This document shows, piece by piece, positions 34,401-45,400 of a stretch of DNA of 64,000 bases (positions are counted from its first letter, which is position 1; every line of letters starts with the position of its first letter). The translations under genes were made by a program, and so were the position numbers. A model generated the notes under the pieces. The model was not told where the DNA came from, searched no databases, and saw nothing but the letters and a program-made list of their open reading frames with translations. This stretch comes from Oryzias latipes (taxonomy: Eukaryota; Chordata; Actinopteri; Beloniformes; Adrianichthyidae), in contig NC_019871.2 of NCBI RefSeq assembly GCF_002234675.1, positions 21,732,604 to 21,796,603 of the forward strand, in the 5' to 3' direction.

Positions 34401-37221
34401 GTATTGAATTGTTACATTCAATAAAGTTTGGAAAAAAAGCCGCTCGGCGGAAGTTGTATCCCCTTCCGGTTTTCAAACCCAACTGCGCATGTGCGAATGA
34501 TTTATTCCGACCGAACTTGTGACCTTAGTGAACGTTTTTATATTCTGAAAACATTTTTCTGGGCCCATCTACACGATTGGATTCTAATCCGACCATTGAT
34601 CCCATCAAGATATTTTGTACATGTAACCGCGGCTTATGGCGTCGACTCGCAACGTGGCGGGGGCGTGGCATCACGATGGTGTCTCTCCATCGGGATGTCA
34701 GTCATCCATCACGATGGACGATGATATCGTCCATCGGCACAACCCTAGTACGAAGTTCCTGGATATTGGCAGGAACTGGAACACGCCATCGTATACGCCG
34801 ATCCAGAGCATCCCAAACATGCTCAATGGGTGACATGTCCGGTGAGTATGCTGGCCATACAAGAACTGGGATGTTTTCAGCTTCCTTGCAACATGGGGCC
34901 GTGCATTATCATGCTGCAACATGAGGTGATGGTGTTGGATGTACGGCACAACAATGGGCCCCAGCATCTCGTCACGGTCTCTCTGTGCATTCAAAATGCC
35001 ATCAATGAAATGCACCTGCGTTCTTCGCCCATAACACATGCATGCCCATACCATAACACCACCACCACCATAGACGACTCGATCCACAACATTGACATCA
35101 GAAAACCGCTCACCAACACGACGCCACACACGCTGTCTGCCATCTGCCCTGAACAGTGTAAATCAGGATTCATCCGTGAAGAGAACACCTCTCCAACGTG
35201 CCAGACGCCATCGCATGTGAGCATTTGCCCACTCAAGTCGGTTACGACGACGAACTGGAGTGAGGTCGAGACCTCGATGAGGACGAGGAGCATGCAGATG
35301 AGCTTCCCTGAGACGGTTTCTGACAGTTTGTGCAGAAATTCTGTTGTTATGCAAACCGATTGTTTCAGCAGCTGTCCGAGTGGCTGGTCTCAGACGATCT
35401 TGGAGGTGGACATGCTGGATGTGGAGGTCTTGTGCTGGTGCGGTTACACGTGGTCTGCGGCTGTGAGGCCGGTTGGATGTGCTGCCAAATTCTCGGAAAC
35501 GCCTTTGGAGACGGCTTATGGTGGAGAAATGGACATTCAATTCCCTAGCAACAGCTCTGGTCGACATTCTTGCTATCAGCATGCCAATTGCACGCTCCCT
35601 CAAAACTTGCGACATCTGTAGCATTGTGCTGTGTGATACAACTGAAGATTTCAGAGTGGCCTTTTCTTGTGGCCAGTCTAAGGCACACCTGTGCAATAAT
35701 CATGCTGTCTAATCAGCATCTTGATATGGCGCACCTGCGAGGTGGGATGGATTGTCTTGGCAAAGGAGAAGTGCTCACTATCACAGATTTAGACAGATTT
35801 GTGAACAATATTTCAGAGAACTGGTCATTTTGTGTATGTGGAACATCTTTGAGTTCATACCATAAAAAAATGGGAGCAATAACAAAAGTGTTACGATTTT
35901 TTTTTTTTGGTCAGTGTATATGTATATTTTTTTTTTTGTATTTTTTTATGTTTTTATTGCTGAAAAGTACAGTGGCCCTGAATTGCAAATAAAACAAAAT
36001 CACTCAGTGCAAAAACATTACGGATCAAGTAAGACAAATAATAAAAGTAACATTACATTTTGAAAATCAAAAAAACTTCCAAAAACCTAAATATGATTAA
36101 AAAGTAAAAAAAATATAAGCAAAATAAAAAGAAATGTTTGGCAAAACAAATGTAATTTCCAGAAGTCAAAATGAAATGTTTGAAAATGAAACCAAATTAT
36201 AAAAACCAAAAAAATGTTGGTGTTAAGGGACATCACTGATTGGATGATGACATTTGTTCACCTTTTCAACCAAAACTTTTAGGCATTTCAAAATCTCCAC
36301 AGAGGACTTGTTTAGGCTTCTGGCCACAGCCACTGCAAAGGTTTGGTGATTCATCAATCAATTCTTTACCAGAGTTCAGGCAAATCCTCCTTCTGCTTTC
36401 TCTCTTCTGCAAAACTCATGTCTCATTATGTCCTACCCTTCCTGCTTTCTTATTTTGTTTTATTTTTTAACATTTCATTTTGATATCTAGAAATTCATTT
36501 TAGTTATTTTGTTATTTATAAGTGTTTTCTTTTTTAAACCGAGCTCCAATATTTGTTGTTTTGACGACTTTAATCTATTCTGTAAATCCCTTCAAAAATG
36601 CTGTCTGCTGCATTTTGGGGAGGTTGTTTAAGTTGCCATACAGTCTGTGATTATGAACCACGAATTGTTCTGTGAGTTTGGATGTGTCAATGAAGAAAAA
36701 GAAAAATATTTTCATCTGGAAAACACCTTTGTTTTCTTTTGCATGTTTGGGTTTCCGGAATTCTGATTAAATTTCAGATCGTTTTTTTTATATATATTTT
36801 TTTGATCCTCAATATGTCTTGGGGGTTGAGAGATTGGCACTTGAGGGCCACCGTAGAAAACTCTTGGGAATCAACCATATCAATGATGAAAACCTCCTTT
36901 AACACTATAATGTTCCTCGCACACTTTCACAGAAGCCTCCTAAAGGAGAAGTTAAGGTTTGGAGGCGCTACAGTCACAGTCGAAAGGAAGAGATAGTTTT
37001 CTCACTTTACATAAATTATTTTTTCAGTAACTTCAAGAGTCTTCACGCATGCGTACAGCCACATTTGCCTCAAATGGTAACAATCCCGATGACAGTTTGG
37101 CAACATGACCATTACTGCAAATCCTATATCTCTATTGTAGGATTTTTGTCTCAATGTTGTTGTTCTTTGTGACAAACAAAAAAATGGTGAATACTCACGT
37201 CTTTACTTCTGCGCCTTCCAT
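22491..37221 (-). CDS. LRR-less NLR-like protein with PYD-like, FISNA-like and degenerate NACHT regions
   Basis: Not matched to a named gene. Exons: 37221-37199, 32602-32444, 32294-32208, 31962-31776, 31675-31528, 28483-28131, 27909-27703, 25925-25750, 25679-25409, 25313-25104, 22886-22491. They total 2217 nt (738 aa) and close in frame. Residues 1-152: acidic and disordered, with RPPSSYGSMKS, a motif of fish NLRs. 153-201: PYD-like half (WLKLM, then DFVDKMIEVF). About 205-245: FISNA-like (KKFVFEGL). About 290-305: Walker A reads ALPGSGMT, so the lysine is Met (codon 28185-28187). About 375-388: Walker B reads LIIMDCLDS. 447 onward: LGRPPAVSQIP sensor region, then winged-helix sequence with FSFIHFTLQEYMAAFYVF (residues 598-615). 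The protein stops about 130 residues later, where LRRs normally start. NLRs usually sense danger or scaffold inflammasomes in the cytosol; with this ATP site an ATP-independent adaptor or regulatory role is inference. A decaying pseudogene is less likely because all 11 exons stay open. Confidence 0.85.
23310..23432. repeat. Short tandem array, about 19-bp unit
   Basis: Five to six units of 'taatgtgttgtgtgtaaagt' or the variant 'ttgtgttgtgttgtgagtt', in direct repeat without unique spacers. It lies inside the left arm of the foldback element. Confidence 0.85.
24131..24410 (+). repeat. tRNA-derived SINE (HE-like), copy 2
   Basis: The head is 'ggtggtgcagtggttagctctcttgtctcacagc' and the B-box-like part 'acggttcaagttc'. 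The body includes 'gtggagtttgcatgttctccctgtgc' and 'cctgcgacagactgccgacctga'. It sits inside the foldback element in an NLR-like gene intron. Confidence 0.8.
25960..26240 (+). repeat. tRNA-derived SINE (HE-like), copy 3
   Basis: The head 'gtggagcagtggttagcgacctggttcaaatccc' is shortened between the A and B boxes. The body includes 'tgtggacttctcctcatg', 'ctggcgacatgtccaggttttaccccgcc' and 'agctgggttggctccagca'. It begins 35 bp upstream, in the transcribed sense, of the exon starting at 25925. Confidence 0.75.
26895..27432 (-). repeat. Family A TIR element, copy 3
   Basis: Minus-oriented copy with 'tttctgagtatttctttattcaaat', the 'atcgctcgccctttttgttgaac' core and an 'aaacagatcagagtgca' end. 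It lies in the intron between 27703 and 25925 of the NLR-like gene. The sequence 26245-26890 before it has no recognisable feature. Confidence 0.75.
28131..28483 (-). other. Exon carrying the FISNA-like segment and altered P-loop
   Basis: This 353-nt exon of the NLR-like gene runs from RYRLTEE to FCLDWAEN. It aligns by eye with the FISNA-to-Walker A stretch of fish NLRs, whose consensus P-loop reads G.AG.GKT. Here the glycines survive (GSGMT) but the invariant lysine does not. The following FCLDWAE block is well kept, which argues against general decay. Confidence 0.8.
28565..28581. repeat. Poly-G run (17 nt)
   Basis: An uninterrupted homopolymer in the intron just upstream (in the transcribed sense) of the P-loop exon. 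Length is uncertain in such runs. Bases 28600-30200 show no gene. Confidence 0.9.
30203..30772 (-). repeat. Family A TIR element, copy 4
   Basis: Starts 'gacccactgaaaatggtgttttgaacatc'. It contains the 'tattgctcgccatttttgttgcac' core and the MASNIGAIQPYVSEP frame on the minus strand. It lies in the long intron between 31528 and 28483 of the NLR-like gene. Confidence 0.8.
30850..31275. repeat. A/T-rich inverted repeat ('gtaaaattacgac' type)
   Basis: The left part carries 'aagttgtaaaatta' and 'gtcacaattttacag'; the right part carries 'cttgtaaaattacgac' and 'ctcgtaattttacaac' in inverse order. A central 'aaaagttgtgctt' / 'aagcacaactttt' pair closes the fold. It is probably a foldback repeat. 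Confidence 0.55.
32771..33055 (+). repeat. tRNA-derived SINE (family S2), copy 2
   Basis: The head 'gcattgcagcggtagggcggtcgac' is followed by the intact B-box-like 'gcaggtttgattcccgcc'. The body has 'gggcaagacgctt' and a tail of 'agaaagcgctatataagtattcgccatttaccattta'. The repeating ccattta end is a typical tail. It lies in the first intron of the NLR-like gene. Confidence 0.85.
33518..35624 (-). pseudogene. Tc1-type DDE transposase pseudogene
   Basis: Minus-strand frame from ATG at 35624, with helix-turn-helix sequence (RAVARELNVHFSTISRLQRR), a GRPR-like hook region, a VLFTDES catalytic block, an HDNARPH block and an SPDMSPIEHVWD block. It is broken three ways: a TGA where the frame would read Arg just after FTDES (about 35160), a frameshift after DNARPHVAR (about 34890), and the 1104-bp insertion at 33644-34747 near the C-terminus. 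The original stop is at 33518-33520. Confidence 0.9.
33644..34747. mobile_element. hAT-type non-autonomous element nested in Tc1
   Basis: 1104 bp, beginning TAGGGTTGGGCGATGT and ending with the reverse complement of TAGGGTTGTGCCGATG. Perfect 8-bp direct repeats GTACGAAG lie at 33636-33643 and 34748-34755. It contains a 20-nt poly-G run near 33903. No transposase frame was found. Removing it and one repeat restores continuity of the surrounding Tc1 sequence. Confidence 0.9.
37199..37221 (-). other. First coding exon of the NLR-like gene
   Basis: Codes MEGAEVK plus two bases, ending at a GTGAGT donor. The split codon joins exactly to the exon starting at 32602. This start was chosen because it is the only ATG upstream that reads in frame into the RPPSSYGSMKS exon, but an untranslated exon further upstream cannot be excluded. 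Bases 35920-37190 (intron) hold no recognisable gene. Confidence 0.65.
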
Positions 37222-38624
37222 ACTTCAAGATTAAAAGCTCCCCGCTGATTCTTGTTGTTCTTTTGAACCTAAATTCCCTCTAAGTAGTAAGTTCAACTTT
37301 CAAAATTGAAACCAAGATCGATGACTCAGGTAAAGAAGAACGCGGCTCACCTACAAGAATGACAAGCAAATACAACAACTACTAACGCAGCGTAAACAGC
37401 TTAGTTTACTTAAAAAACTCTCAAATCTAAAAATATGTTGATAACTTTTAGATTAAAAACAATCAGACATAATGCTTATATTCCGCCTTTACTACCAGAC
37501 GACAGCCCAATTCGCTTCCGCATTTTCGCTAGCTTTTATTAGAGGTTTACCTTCCGGGGATTTTCAGCGTAAAAGCACACACACAAAAACTGCCAAAGCG
37601 ACGTTCCCCCAAAAACTTTTGCTAATCATTTTACATTTCTTGGCGTTTGCGCCAAACATCGTATTGCAAACTGTTAATAATAGAGACACTTTAAAACAGT
37701 AAATGTACTGTTAAGTCCAACAAGTTCTAGATCAAACAAAACTTCTATTGTTTAAGTTTATTAAAAACAAACAAACGAGAAAAAAACTCGTCCACCTAAT
37801 TTGAAAACCAAAAAAGGAAAATTCCACCTGAGTTATAAAAGATTGATCAAAGACACCTTTCCACGACCTTATCGAAACATGTTAGGCTTTTATTCTGAAG
37901 GCTCAAGGTTTGTAGAGACAGCGCTGCCTGTCAGAGTGTCGGGTGTTTTTAACATTTTAATTCCCAGTGGTATCGTCCATTCTGCAAGATCCTGCAGTTC
38001 TAATTAAGAAAAAATATGTCTGATTTATAATGGTTCCCAACAGAACCTTTTATGCTCATAATTGCTATAGATTTCCTAAACACTTCCTAGTTGGTGAAGT
38101 TCTAGTGACTTAATAATCAGGGGAGGCACCAAAAGAAAAATATTGTGATCTTTACTTTTGACTAGTGGGCGTTTTTTCAACATTAACCAAATAAAAGGCT
38201 TGTCCTATAGGTCAACGTGATCTTCTTTAAATGTTGCATAAAGCTGGAAGTGAGAGTGGAGTTTAAAGCAGTGAAAACACTTTAAACAATAATGAAAGAC
38301 ATGCTTTGTTGCCCCAACATCACTCTGGATTAAAACAGTTTAGCTTTACTAATAGATTTCAAACCAAAAGTGGGGGCAAGACTAGCTAGTTAAGTTTTAT
38401 TTAAACTAAAAGCAACAGTTAATGCCAGAGTGGCAATAAATACAGTTTCAACAGCTGCAGAAGGAAGCAGGATGCATTCAGCAATCAGATTTTATTTAAA
38501 GGTATTGTAAAAATGAAGAACAAAAATTTGCCCCATCTTAAACAAAGACACTGTTACAGAAGCATTATATAAGGTTTGATAACTGTAAAAATATTAACCT
38601 TTGTTTTGTACACAATTTTTATTG

Positions 38625-38845
38625 ATTGACAGACACTTTATTGATCTCAATGGAATTTGAATCCGCTGTTCACCTTTTGGCATATCCCTTCCGGGGTCGC
38701 CATAGCATACCAGCTTTCACTAATTAGCACAGAGAGCTTTTACACCAGATGCCCTTTCTGACACAATTTTGCATTTTATCTTGTTTCAGTCCTGCACATA
38801 ACCAACTGAGCTCTTCAACTGCCGGGATCTGAATCAATAAAATTG
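38625..38845. repeat. Dispersed repeat fragment
   Basis: 'tttattgatctcaatggaa', 'atcccttccggggtcgccatagca' and 'ttacaccagatgccctttctgac' are phrases common in fish dispersed repeats. The rest of 37222-38930, between the NLR-like gene and numa1, shows no gene. Confidence 0.4.
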
Positions 38846-38934
38846 TTTTAAGTGCCTGAGCACTTTGTCTCTTTTAAACTGTCACATGAAGGCTCCTAAA
38901 AATACTTTATAAGAACTCGAACCTGAAAACTATT

Positions 38935-39185
38935 GAAAAAGCTGGCATCTGGCTCAAAAATACATGGCTAGATAGCAGCCAGTGTTAGCTTGGAGTTGTG
39001 AGGGACTGTAAGCCAGTGGGACAGAGCCTAAACAGAGAGCTCTCAGTTGAGGGCGACAGTCCCGCCCACCACTCGGAGGTGAATTTCTAACGAACTCCTG
39101 CCACTCTGCAGAAACTATGTGCTAGAACGCGACAAAGGTTTTTTGATTTGGGGTTAAAACTGCATAATTATAATTAAAAGATGAA
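38935..39185 (-). repeat. Family A element, truncated copy 5
   Basis: Retains 'tggcatctggctcaaaaatac', 'ggagttgtgagggactgtaag', 'ctctgcagaaactatgt' and the 'attaaaagatga' end. The start of the element is missing. It lies just downstream of the numa1 polyadenylation region. Confidence 0.65.
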
Positions 39186-39299
39186 AATAATCAAATGTGA
39201 AGCTAACAGAAAAGCACACACTGTTGTAAAATGTTTCATTTTTACCCTGCGATAAAACGGTGTGACAAACGACCATTGCAACACCAACATTTTGTTGAC

Positions 39300-39305
39300 T
39301 TTATT
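39300..39305 (-). terminator. numa1: numa1 polyadenylation signal candidate
   Basis: TTTATT on the plus strand gives AATAAA on the minus strand about 100 bp after the numa1 stop codon. Confidence 0.5.
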
Positions 39306-39400
39306 TTTAAACATATGTGAACATATCACAATTCGTGATCAATGCGATCAACAAGAAAAAAAAAAGGATAACACAAAGTGATAAAAAATAAAAAAAATCC

Positions 39401-42400
39401 TCAGGTTTTACTTGAAGCTCCAGTCTTTGAAGGAGTTCCTAAACCTTCATCTTTCTCATCATCTGTAGAGTAAGAAAAAAAAAAAGGTTAGCAAAGTTGA
39501 AAACTAGAACTCAAAATACTTATTATATTTTTGTTAGTGCAGTTACTTAAAAAGTGGACCCCCATCTGCTAAAAGCAGAACCAAACTGTGAGGTAATGTC
39601 ACTAATGTGAGAAACCATCTTAAGAAGAAATCTCATAAAAACAACCTGCTATAGCTTTCAGCAACGTTTCTGCCTTTAAAGGACGTTTCTGGAAAGAAGG
39701 ATCAAAGTTGAAAGTTACAGAGCTAAACAGTGTATTATCTATCTATCTATCTGAAAAAAAGATCATCTGCTTTAGCCTTATGACCTTAAAGCTCAAACAC
39801 TTAGCAGAGATTAGTTGAAGAAATTAGACTTTAGTCTTCAAGTGTTGTTTGATAAACTGAAAACATAATGTTTTAAACCAATTTTGCTTTTTTGGAGGCA
39901 CAATCTCTCCATTTTACGGTTTGCTCATTACGAGTTTGTTACTGAGCTAACCGGTTGCAGACAGAGGAATTTCCGCTTCGTGCTTGAGGACATAAAAACA
40001 AGATTTTCCGGTCTAGAATTGCATTTGTTTTTTTCTGCTCTGGGTTGGATTACAAATACGTCAACGGCCGCAACAAGAAAAACAGACGCGTGGGTCTGCA
40101 AAGCCTCAGTTTTCTGGTTTCTGAGGCCTGCAAAACCCTGGTGCACTATGGACCGAGTCGAGTTCCAGGTCTGTCCAAAGGTCCCAAATTTAAATGACAT
40201 TTTACATCAAAAGAGGGAGTTTCTAATGGGTTTTATGGAGTTACGGCAACTAAGTTTATTTGCTTCGTATATTTTGTGTACAAAGAAAATGGAAGTGCTT
40301 TACATAACACATTGAAAGAAAAATGAAAAAGAAATATTAAAGTAGTGATCATTAAAATAACATTTTAAAGAAAGTAAAAAATAACTGAAGCTATAGCTAT
40401 ATATAAGCTTAAAGTTACAGGGCAGATGTCAACTTTTGAATAAAAACAAATCAAATGCAGCTGAGAACAGGTGAGTCTTTAACCTGGATTTAAATAAACT
40501 GAGTGTTTCAGATAATGTAAGGCTTTCTGGAAGTCAGTTCCAGATCTGTGGAGCACAGAAGCTGAACGCAGCTTCTCCATGTTTGGTTTGGACTCTAGGA
40601 ACTGACAAAAGCCTGGATCCAGATGACCGGAGAGGTTTGTTTGATAAATATTGGGTCAGGAGGTCTGTCATGTTTTTTGCTGCCAAATCATTCAAAGCTT
40701 TATAAAACCAGTAACAGAACTTTAAAGTCTATCCTCTGGTAGACAGGCAGCCAATGGAAAGACCTCAGACCTGGACTGATGTGGTCTACTTTTTTGTGTT
40801 ACTCCGAACCACCTAGCTCTGAAGATGAATGCATGAACTGATTTTTCCAATTCCTGCTTAGACATCTGATCATTAATCTTCAAAACAGTTTTCAGAAGAT
40901 AGCAGCCAATTTTCCCTCAATGTCTTAATCAAAACTTAGGTCTGTGATCATCCCTACACCCAACATTCTGATGAAATGCACATGAGTAGTGGGCGGGACT
41001 GTTGGTGCAGAGCAACACCGCCTCCTTTACCCTCCCTGTTGCTGAGGGGTCAGAGCGGGAAGCTTATTTTTCCTTACATATACATGTCCTCTAGGGCTGC
41101 ACGATATGAGCAAAACTTGCGATGTGCGATATTAGTGATCAATATTGCGATAACGATATAATTTGTGGTATATAAACAAATAGCAAAACAACCAAAACCA
41201 TCATTACCAGTTAACATCATCATTACCATTAACAGTTTAAAAAAATGATACTCCAAATGACCCTTGTTGACGTAGGAGGCAAACATCTAACATAAAAGGG
41301 CTCATCTGATAGGTCAACATCGGAAAAGGTCCATCCAATTGGTCAAATGCATAAATGGATTTATTTGATTCGTTAAATGCTTCAAGCTGCCATAGGATTG
41401 TATTAGCACATTTAAGGTAACCATTTATTGCGATTTTTTCTGACTTTTGCGATATGGATATTGCACTGCTTGATATTGCGATAACGATAAATTTGCGGTA
41501 TATTGTGCAGGCCTAATGTCCTCCATCATGAGAAAAATATTACAAGAACATGTTTAAACACCCAAAACACCATTTTTATCAGAGTGAGTCTTTAAAGAAA
41601 AGAAACAAGCAGCTCCAGCGTTGTCACATCAGTTTACCTTTCGAGCACTGGCTGTAATTCCGGGCGACTTTGCAGATCTGCCGGGAGCCTGGGCAGGTTT
41701 TCCTTTTACTTGGGGCGTTTTAAAACCGTCGGCCTTGCCGGCTCCGTCCCTCGCTTTCCTCCGCGGCGTGTTTTCTTGACCCTTGGGTGCACTGGTTTTA
41801 GCAAGTGTCTTTCTAGAAGCCGTGCTTGGAGATTTGCGGGTGGAATTGCGGAGTTTGGTCAGCCCCTTCTTCAAGTAGCTGCTGTTTTTGGGGGTGTTGT
41901 CAATTGTGAACATCATGGACTGTCTTCTGTCAGCCTGAAAAAAAAAGCGAATGAGACACGTCATCGAACCATCTCCATGTTGAGGGAGACACCTGACCGT
42001 GTTTACGCTTACAGGACTGAGAGCAGGTTGAAGAAGCGCACTGGAAGGTCCTCCGAGGATGTTCTTGTTCTTAGGAGTAAGAGGTCGAGGAAAGCAGCTG
42101 GCTCGGCCTTTTCTCTGCAGGTCCACGTGAAAGAAAACCCAAAACAGAGGAGGATTTTAAGAGAAGGCTTGTTCAATAAAAAAGAAAATGTCTCCAAATC
42201 CAAACCAACCTCTGGTGAGGTCAAATGAGCAGACAGAGAGGATGAGGACTGCTTGGAATTTTTTGGGCTTTTCATCTGAGCGCAGCTGACGTTTTTGGAT
42301 GGGAGTTGGCCCGGCATCAGGGACAGGCGGTGGGAACGGGTACCGGCAGCAGCCCCCATCTGACCCGACATCAACGACTGCCGATGGGAGACGAGGGAGT

Positions 42401-45400
42401 CCTGCAGCTGGCCTGGCATCATGGATGCCCGCCTGATGGTGTCGGACGGGTCGCCCAGCCGCAGGTCCTGGTCTGTGAAAACCAACCCTCCACTGCAGCC
42501 AGTCTGCATGAAAACAGAAAATGAAAGATGAAAAGAAGAACTGATGACATTTGAAAAATAAAAAGTTTGGTTGTAAAGCTTCACAGTTCTCCAAATGATT
42601 CAATTAAATTAAGGTTTTATCAAAAAAAAAAAAAAAAAATCCTGAACATGTTCTCTGAACCTCAGAGGTGACCTTCTCTCCTCACCTCAGACTCAATAGG
42701 GTAGCTGCTCTTCAGATGAGGCAGACAGGCCTTATTCCTGGCCTGAAGTTCTGCAATTCTTAGCCAGTCTTCAGGTCCACCATCGGGTTCGTTCTCTGCT
42801 CCCACACAGAACGTACTTGCAGCTGTGGGTGAACATATGCAGAAGAATGACTCACTGATGCTGCGTTCACACTAAAGGACAGCCGTGCGTCCGCCGCCTC
42901 TCTTCACAAATTTGCTGCTGGACGTCTGTATATCTGATTTACAACGAACAAAAGGCACGGATGATGTTGAAATTAGGTTTATTTTAAAGAGCTCTACAAA
43001 AGCATTGGTAATCACGTCTCCAAGTCTGGATTCATGCATCATTCAGAGACTCTCTTAGTACTGTGAGCTTCATCCTCTACTGCAGGAGCTACATCAGAAT
43101 GACGGTTCAGCGCTACTTCTGTCTCTCTGTGACCTAGTTTGATGTCTTGCTGTCTGTCCTGCATTATTCCAAGGAGGGAAAAAGTAAGAATAAAATTAGA
43201 GTATCTTTTTATTATTTTCTCCATTCAAGAATCCAAGCATGTGAGAAAAATATCATAGATTTCAGGAGGAAAACGGTCAGAATCTCCTCCATGTCGGTTT
43301 TGGACTCCACCTGCTCAACACGTCACGGGCTAAAGCAGAGTTTCTGGCTGATTGACCAAAAGCCAATTCTTAACCAAGCTATAGATATTTGAACCCCGTA
43401 AACATCACGCCGCCCGAAATGCGCTGCTGCCAGACTGCCACCGAAAATGCACCACAGGACCTCTGATCGAGTCTGTACATTGATTTAACATTAAACCGGA
43501 CGTCCCTGACGCACGGATCGTGTTCTGTGTAAACGCAGCTCAAGAATAAGATCTGATCAGAATTCTGAATGATATAAGTTTTTTTTTTTTACATTTTTAA
43601 TCACAGATTGAGATCAAGAATTTGTTTTTTTAACATGTTTTTGTGGGATTTCTCTGATGATGGGAGGACAAATACAGAGAAAATGAAGCTTAAAATTGCA
43701 TTAGTAGTATTGCTTTAGTCAAATTGTTGAGTCAGGAGCAGATAAAAAAAGCCATATGAAAAAGCTTGTAGTTGTTAGACAATATCTACAATGTGCAGGC
43801 CACAAACTCCCTTATGATCCACATCCACTTGTGGACAAATAGATCCATGTACATCTTTGTTTTCCTCGTCTGAGGTGGCATCTGGCTACAAACTGCATGG
43901 CTGGATAGCTCCAATATTGCTCGCCATTTTTGTTGCACCGGCATTGTTATGGTGGGGGTGTGAGGGGCTCTAAGCTAGAAGGAGCACGCATCACCAGAAA
44001 ACTCTCAGTAACAGGAAGGGAAACGGGTAGCAGGGTTCCTCAGCGTCAACGGCCCCGCCCACAATTCAGAGGGGAATTTCTAATGAATTACTGCTGCTCT
44101 GCAGAAACTATGTCCAGAAAACAGCACAGGTTTTTGGATTCTGGCTAAAAAAAACTACTTCATCATAAACACAATATTACTGGGAACACTTTGCAATAGA
44201 ACAAAAGATGATCAGAGTGGGACTTTAAAAGTGAAATGATTGGGTTCACAGCAGCAGAACTCACTGTGAGAGTGGATTGTGCTCCGTCTGTACCCTGGAA
44301 GGCCGATGAGCCGGTCACTGGCAGTGCTGGTCTGACCAGCCGGGGCATCAGAAGTGGACCCAGAGGGAAAAGAAGCGAGGTTCGGCTGGGAGCGAGCAGA
44401 AGGAAGGCTGTAGAAGGTCTCCTCTTCCTCATTACAGCCAGGAGTTCTCTAAAGGATTCAGACAGATTATACTTTAAGTCTATGAGGTAAAAACCTGAGC
44501 TATTATTAATTCAGATCTGTCAAAAATCCTGTTAAAATAAAATGTTGTGGAAAGTTTCAAATAGAAACACAGGTTACTGAAATATTTGAATTAAATAAAA
44601 AACATTCAACAACTGTAAAATAGAAGTTCCTGCACCTTAGTCAAAGTGATGTTTATAACCTGCGTGGTTCTGCGCCGTTTGACAGATGAAGTTGGATTTT
44701 TCCGAGCAGAGTCCAGCTCCTCGTCGAACTCTGCTCCGGTTCTAGGTCACGATCAAGAAAAAGTCTTTTTGTCAGTTTAAGGCTTCAGGAAACAGTCTTG
44801 TTCTCCCCAAAATAAAACAACAACAAAAAAGGTATTCAAGTCTACATAATTGCACAAAACATGTTTTCTTGAAACATTTTAGTCTGATTTGTTTTCACGA
44901 TGAAGCAGGAGTAAAGCTTTCTTTAAAGCAAACTAAAAGAATTCCATTTATAGGTTTTATATCACTTTCAACACATTTCTCAAACAAACACATCTTGTTT
45001 GGAATTTTAGTTCTTTAGATTAAAATCTTGTGTCATCCCCTCCAATAAAAGCACATCTATGATTCATAATCACCTCTAAGTTTCAGACCTGCACAACCTA
45101 CCTTTTTGCCTGTCTGGCATTGATGGGTGTAAAATACAGTGTTTCCAGGGACTCGGCGTACGGACCACTGCGCTTGGCAGCCAAACGTTCTGAAGTTCGA
45201 ACAAGTGGTGTGCTGGAGTCAATAGACGGCTTCCTGTGAAGAAGTTCAGACGCTTTAGAGGGATGCGAAGTGCTGGCAGCACATGGGTGGGAAATAAGCT
45301 CGGATAATGGGCGCGAGCTGCGTTGTACGGCTGCTACGCGCCCCTCACTCTCCCCTTATGGCCCAGCCACCCTGGTCATAGCTTCAAGGGCCATATTCAT

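Larger units (their letters stand above)
33206..35916 (-). mobile_element. Tc1/mariner element with long terminal inverted repeats, inactivated
   Basis: Both ends begin CACTGACCAAAAA and lie between TA dinucleotides (33204-33205 and 35917-35918). The inverted repeats extend for about 270 bp (33206-33483 against 35637-35916). Without the nested 1.1-kb insertion the element is about 1.6 kb, the usual Tc1 size. It carries a transposase relic (33518-35624) and sits in the first intron of the NLR-like gene. Confidence 0.93.

Noticed and set aside
34830..35621. 263-codon open frame on the plus strand
   Set aside because: It is antisense to the Tc1 transposase pseudogene and has no recognisable domain. 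It is a shadow of the GC-biased transposase frame.
22491..37221. NLR-like gene as a processed or decayed pseudogene
   Set aside because: It retains introns and every exon is open and in phase with conserved splice sites; only motif residues are altered.
39884..40315. 143-codon open frame on the plus strand
   Set aside because: No domain and no splice partners; it overlaps the LINE 3' end on the other strand and lies in a numa1 intron.
41629..41637. numa1 ending at the in-frame TGA just after RKVN
   Set aside because: A GTAAAC donor after CGAAAG joins in phase to exons 39688-39646 and 39462-39401, giving a basic tail. The earlier stop is probably intron read-through, though an alternative transcript ending there is possible.
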